64,000 bases of DNA. Source: Theobroma cacao (lineage: Eukaryota; Streptophyta; Magnoliopsida; Malvales; Malvaceae). Each line of letters begins with the position of its first letter. The stretch's first letter is position 1. The stretch covers positions 19,257,032-19,321,031 of the forward strand of contig NC_030850.1 in the NCBI RefSeq assembly GCF_000208745.1, given 5' to 3'. The translations under genes were made by a program, and so were the position numbers. The notes below the pieces were generated by a model. That model ran no database searches, had not been told where the DNA came from, and worked only from the letters and a program-made list of their open reading frames with translations. Below are positions 59,349-64,000 of the stretch, in pieces.

Positions 59349-59679
59349 GATTAGAGAGTAGGTGTAAGAAGTAATGTGTTAGACAAAACAAACTCAATTT
59401 TTAACTATGTTTTTATGGTGTGATTTATGTTGAACAATGCTTATGTGTGTTTTATGTTGTGTTGAATTTTATGCTTTTATGATGGAATTGTGCTGATTAT
59501 ATACATATATATATAAATATTCTTATGATTGAATGAGTTTACTGTTCATGCTATCATATTGGATAACTTTACTATTCATAGGCCACATATTAGGGGAGCA
59601 ATCCCTAAAAATTTGCATATAACTTTTTTTTTTCTAATAGTCATTGCACTCTTAATCTAAAAGTGTTTTGTCATCATCC

Positions 59680-59690
59680 AAAAAAGGGGA
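59680..59690 (+). other. Polypurine tract of the copia element
   Basis: AAAAAAGGGGA, 3 bp before the LTR start at 59694. Confidence 0.85.
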
Positions 59691-59693
59691 GAA

Positions 59694-61053
59694 TGTTGAC
59701 TTTATATGTTTTTGATGATAACAAAACATTCCTCATTCATCAATGTCTAACTTCACTATTTAAGTGTTCATGATAAAGTTAATCCCCTCAATAAAATTAG
59801 TGTTTAAAGGTAAAATCATATAATAGATAGGTTAATTAGTTAAAGTGAGAAAGATGAAAAGGGTTAATGAAGACAAAGCTTTTATAACTAATTAACAAGA
59901 AGCCTTAATCTATTAAGGCATGATTGGGTGACAAGTTGAAGCAAAACAGAAAAACCTTAATCAATTAGCACTAGGCTTAACTAATTAAGAAGTTGCTGGA
60001 CGAAGAAAAACAGAGGTGTGCTAATCAGTTAAGGCATGGGGTTAATCAACTAAAGCACAAGACTTGAAGAACCTCTAAGCACCAAAATTCAAATTTAAAA
60101 TAAGTTTGACTATCGAAGGGAGCCGAAATGAGGAAATTCAAATTCATAAATTTTATAATTGATTAGAGCTTGTGTTAATTGATTAAGGCTAAAAGAAGTG
60201 AAGTTCCAATCAATTAAGGGGAGAGTTAACTAATTAAAGGAAGTCTAATGAAGTAGAGAAGCCTGAAGACAAAGATCTCTTAATTAGTTAGAGTCTCTTG
60301 TAATCGATTAAAGTAAAGTACATAGCAATAAGTAGTGCAAGGTAGAAAAGCTGTAATCGATTAGAGCTACCTATAATCAGTTAACCGAACTCTGTTTGCC
60401 AATTTGAATTTAAACACTAGACGACAAAATAGTGTCTAAAATGGCATCAAAGTTCTCTCTAATGGCTAAACACTATCCTCAACAAAACATCTGACTCCCA
60501 AAGTATAAAAGGAAACTTCAATGGCCAAAAAAGGTTAATTAAAGAGAAAAGAATCATTTTAAGCAAAAAGCCAAATATCCTTCACCACAAACACTTGTTC
60601 TTCATTCTTATTCTAGAAAAAGTGTTTAAGCTTGCTCGTAATCTTTCCAAATTTATAAAGACTTCTAATTGTACTTTTTTTTCTTCTGTTTCTTAAGTAT
60701 TTAGAGTGTGGGAAGCACTTTAAAAGCTCATGGTAAGGGAATAGAGCTTGGGTTAAAAGCTCACCTTGTAAAAGCTTAGTGGAAGCTGTTAATTTCACTA
60801 GTATGATGAAGTTAGGTTGAAAATCTTTAATTGGGAGATCAAGGTAGTGGATGTAAGTCAAGGGCAATGAACTACTATAAATACTCTTGCATTGTCCACT
60901 TCTTTCTACCTTTCCTTATTTGGTGTCTTTTAATTCTAACAAATTCTAAACCTTCCTTCATCGAACTGATTAAGAGCTCTACAAGCTCTAAAAGGTTGAT
61001 CATAAAATTTTAAGCACTATTCACCCCCTTCTAGCACTCCAACAGGACCAACA
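59694..61053 (+). mobile_element. Ty1/copia 3' LTR (about 1.36 kb)
   Basis: TGTTGACTTT to CAGGACCAACA, behind a PPT and ORF3. Related to the LTR at 222-1371. The palindrome array is TTAATCGATTAA-like (variants at about 59908, 59955, 59975, 60160, 60280, 60298, 60355 and 60375). The TATA box TATAAAA is at 60504-60510. Confidence 0.9.
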
Positions 61054-62460
61054 ATGGACAATGATTTGTCCTTTTTTCTTCTTTGATTTTCAGCAAAGAA
61101 TCAATAAAGAAGTTTTCTGAAAACCTCTCTCAAGAGTGGCAACACCCAAGAAAAACGTTGTTAGTTTTTTTTCTTTCTTGCATAAAAAGTAGCTATAATG
61201 TGATATATATATATATATATATATATATCTAGGTTTAATTTTGTTATTAGACTTATTAAAATTTGTAAAATAAGTCCTCAATATTATAACAATTATAATA
61301 TTTAACTAATGTCTAATTAAGCTCTTTTAATTAGGTCCTTAGTAGTTAAAACCTAGAATTTGATTTAAGTCTAACTCAAATCATCGCACTCTCAATTTAA
61401 TCCAAATTGCAACCTTTATTTGTGACCCATTAAGTTCTTAACATGTTGGCAATAGAATTAAATTATAATTTTATTAATTTTAATTTTAAATTAATTTCAT
61501 TGACCAAGATTGGCATCTAGCAATGCATCATGGCCACTCAATTGTTAAGAGAGTCAAAGGATTTTTTGACAATCTTTCAATGTATAGCTTATCAGTGTAA
61601 TTCATTCCCTCATCATATATCCCACAGATGATAAGAGCTTAGTACAATGCCTACTCTTATTGACCTTCATATTTGTTCTTGTAATTAGATCAATAGCTTT
61701 ATCAAGACTTATGAAACTTATTTCATAATCTCCTAATCACCTTGGCCAAGGATTTGATTAAGCTAATGTCAACCAAGAACTAATGAAATTTTTTTCCTTG
61801 AATCACTTGGGGTGATGATTCTTATCTTGACCACTCATTTGCCTTCTTATGCTCATATTATACCTAAAAACATCTTATTTTGGCATCCTTGATTAGGCAC
61901 CCATAGGGATGAAATCAAAGCATAGTACTCCACATACAAGACAACCTAGTGTCTCAAGTTTAGGGAGTAGTTACTCAACTAAGACATGAGAAGTATTGCA
62001 TAAACATTTGAGTCAGGTACCAAATGCACTTCTCATGGTGGGTCACGTTCAGTGAACTTGCTCTCCCATGGCAAACACCCACATTCTAGTTGCAAGTATC
62101 TCTATACTTCAACCTATGAGAATGGTTGCTTACTTCACAGGTAAGGAATATAGCATGTGTTGATCTTTGAGCATTTTTTATGCCTTGTCTCAATAATACT
62201 ATGATTAAGAACTTTTAGGAACAATGTTTGATGCATAAGGACCTCATTATTGTATCCCAATACTATTCCTTTACAAGGCATATATAGTTCCATGGGCTTT
62301 ATCTACAAAAGTACAAAAAGTAATTAAATCACAAACTTATGGATAAAAAACTAACTCATAATTATTATAAATTAATAAAATATCATACATGAATAACTGA
62401 AAATGTAATTCCCGTACGACTATAGATTGGCTTGCAAGGCTCATACTAATAGTTTGCTAA
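61054..62460. repeat. Non-coding repeat, probably an old LTR
   Basis: No gene. It includes (AT)n at 61203-61229 and a long AT-rich stretch. The block 61500-62300 has the even, stop-rich composition of a retroelement LTR or 5' region. I cannot find TG...CA ends, a PBS or a partner copy in the window. Confidence 0.4.
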
Positions 62461-62465
62461 GCTTG

Positions 62466-62791
62466 ATAGAAACAAGAGTGGTAGTGCTTCCTTTAATGAT
62501 GACTCCAAAGGTGTTATCCAAGGAATTGGGACAATTGGTAACACATGTCAAATCCAAATAAAGCATGTTTTATTTGTTAAAGGTTTGAAACATAACTTGC
62601 TAAGTATTAGTCAGCTTTATGATAGAGGGTTTAGAGTATGTTTTGATTCCCATGGATGTCAAGTGATTGATATTGATACTAATAAAGTAGCATTTTTTGG
62701 CAAAAACATTAAAAACATGTATGTTATTTGTCTTGATGAAATTGAGTGTAGTGAATCTTGTTTTATTACCAACGATGTATGTGATAGCTGT
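62466..62791 (+). pseudogene. Ty1/copia GAG-pre-integrase fragment
   Basis: In-frame KLDRNKSGSASFNDDSKGVI, GIGTIGN, HVLFVKGLKHNLLSISQLYD, RGFRVCFDSHGC, DIDTNKVAFFGKN and NMYVICLDEIE. This is the region between protease and integrase of copia Pol (G-L-K-H-N-L-L-S-I-S-Q-L signature). It is cut at 62792 by a reverse family A LTR, and the rest of pol would lie beyond the window. Confidence 0.85.
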
Positions 62792-64000
62792 TGTCACGAC
62801 CCAAATTTCGGGCCATGATCGGCGCATGGGCCCAATGGACATAGTCCACTAAGCCCAAGAAGGCCTATCGAATTATTCTACTCATCATACCATCAAGTAT
62901 TGTTAAGTCACAAATTGTAACTTTAAACCAAAATAGTAATATACATTGCCAACTCATACTGGCATTACTCATTTAAAATATACATACATTGCCTACAACA
63001 TGTATCTTAATAATTTACATCAAGTTTGTCTATACATCTCAAAAAGAAGACTCGATTTTCAGCGGAGGGACTCGGATGAATGTACAGCTACTGAATGCCG
63101 ACACACCTACCAAAAGATGGACACAAGTATACAAGGATACCTCGTCCTAGTTACCGGCTGCCTTGTGATCTGAAAACATGAATTTGAAATGGTGAGTATA
63201 AACCCAATGAGTGAACAAGGGAGGGAACAAGCAACAACAAAGGAAAATTTAAAATCATGATGCACTAGTTTCAAAACAATGCAATTTGGTTCATTCCTAA
63301 TAAAACCCGTTATAGAGCCCTTAAGTGATTAATCATTTGAAAATCATGAACCCATACATAGCGAATCATTTGAAAAATGAAAGCTTCAATATTGCACAAG
63401 CAAGTCAAATACAACAACGAATCTTCGCTGCAGCGAGAATGCCTTTCTGCTACAGCGACGTTGGAATTTAGTTATTAACCGAACGAGGGTTTCTCAACTG
63501 GCCGAGGGTTTCTCACTAAACCTCCTCATTTTAAACTTAACTCTTTTAATCCTTAATGTTGGAAGTCCATGCTCCCATATGGTAGTAAAGAAGTGAAAGA
63601 TAGGGCAGCAATTGGACAAGATAAGAGACCAAAACATAAAGTTTTTCGCTACAGCGAGATTCAATCTCGCTGCAGTGAATTTTTTACCCAGAAACAGAAT
63701 GTTTCTCGCTGTAGCAAAATTGCAACCCAGAAAACAGAAAGTTTTTCGCTGCAGTGAGAATGCATTTCGTTGCAGCGAAAAGCTACAGTGTCATTCTAGC
63801 TGTAGCGAAAATGCATCCTCGCTGCAGCGAGTTTTCGGCCAGTGTACCCATCAAAATCCAAGAGTTTCTCGCCGCAGCGAGAATCATTCTCGCTGCAGTG
63901 AAATACAAGGCATCAATGCAAAATTTACCTTTCTCCCAAAGGAAAAACCACCCTGCCAAAAGGTCCAAACCAACATGAAAACACATAACAATTTCTCAAG
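62792..64000 (-). mobile_element. Family A LTR, reverse, runs off the window
   Basis: The minus-strand end CCCGAAATTTGGGTCGTGACA lies at 62792. It matches the end of the family A LTRs at 22494 and 23216 (CGCCG-TCATGGCCC...GTGACA). Inside are the TGAGTATAAACCCA block (63193 on) and the acceptor-like CATGTTTTCAG ending at 63170. The left flank GCTGT (62787-62791) would be the target-site duplication. Whether it is solo or part of an element cannot be seen. Confidence 0.85.
63420..63905 (-). repeat. Dense TTCTCGCTGCAGCGAGAA palindromes
   Basis: About a dozen near-copies in 480 bp, e.g. CTTCGCTGCAGCGAGAAT (63423 on), TCTCGCTGCAGTGAA, CCTCGCTGCAGCGAG (about 63818) and CTCGCCGCAGCGAGAATC. This is the strongest array of the family A palindrome. 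The plus- and minus-strand Ala/Arg/Ser-rich frames over it are by-products. Confidence 0.85.

Noticed and set aside
62600..62842. 80-codon reverse frame
   Set aside because: Complement of the copia GAG-pre-integrase frame running into the family A LTR.
63420..63905. CRISPR-like array
   Set aside because: Units are palindromes with irregular short spacing in a plant LTR; no constant spacers.
63569..63986. Ala/Arg/Ser-rich frames at the right edge
   Set aside because: Translation of GCTGCAG palindromes in a family A LTR.

Overview
ORGANISM AND CHARACTER. The window is AT-rich plant nuclear DNA, almost certainly from a eudicot. It is a stack of LTR retrotransposons with one recognisable host-gene relic, a Sec61-beta pseudogene at 40083-40328. 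The Ty1/copia elements have an env-like ORF, the Ty3/gypsy gag-pol carries a chromodomain-like C-terminus, and LTRs reach 4 kb. I lean weakly towards a rosid such as Malvaceae, but nothing here proves it. I see no intact host gene, tRNA, rRNA or CRISPR array. There is one assembly gap (7037-7664). LAYOUT. (1) 1-1371: 3' end and 3' LTR of a copia element. (2) 1372-4790: an old gypsy-like repeat, a third LTR with GAATCGATTC repeats, and a 67-bp tandem repeat. (3) 4791-23216: a four-level nest. A family A solo LTR (TSD GGGAA) holds a reverse family B solo LTR (5121-8026, containing the gap) and a second family A solo LTR (9532-22494, TSD GATTT). That second LTR holds a complete 10.3-kb family B element (11350-21643, TSD TTATA), which has a tRNA-Met-type PBS, a PPT, no gag-pol and one 157-aa ORF. 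(4) 23719-34033: a decayed minus-strand Ty3/gypsy chromovirus (Tekay/Del-like) with both LTRs and a readable but broken gag-PR-RT-RH-IN; a 187-bp retroposon-like insertion sits in its 5' LTR. (5) 34034-35760: the end of another minus-strand chromovirus. (6) 36283-36680: minisatellites. (7) 37213-40078: a family B solo LTR (TSD CTTTT) inserted just behind the Sec61-beta stop codon. (8) 42294-61053: a copia element (RT fragment, env-like ORF3, 3' LTR) apparently split by a family C element. The family C 5' LTR (42680-53903) itself contains a family B solo LTR (TSD CTATT) and an inverted family C solo LTR (TSD ACATG). It is followed by a degenerate PBS and an internal region homologous to that of the family B element, including a related 128-aa ORF. 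(9) 61054-62791: non-coding repeat and a copia GAG-pre-integrase fragment, cut by a reverse family A LTR that runs off the window. HOW THE PARTS RELATE. The most unusual signals are shared by different element families. First, two non-autonomous elements with different LTRs have the same roughly 3-4 kb internal region without gag-pol, headed by a small ORF with a repeated V-V-R-x-F-P-x-x-C-G-type module. Second, LTRs of four families (A, B, C and the Tekay-like element) have a strong 5' splice-donor-like site early in the LTR and a polypyrimidine-plus-CAG (or TAG) acceptor-like site late in the LTR, often just behind an inverted repeat. A fifth, truncated LTR shows the donor only. This predicts an LTR-encoded leader intron. 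Third, most LTR families carry their own array of short palindromes.
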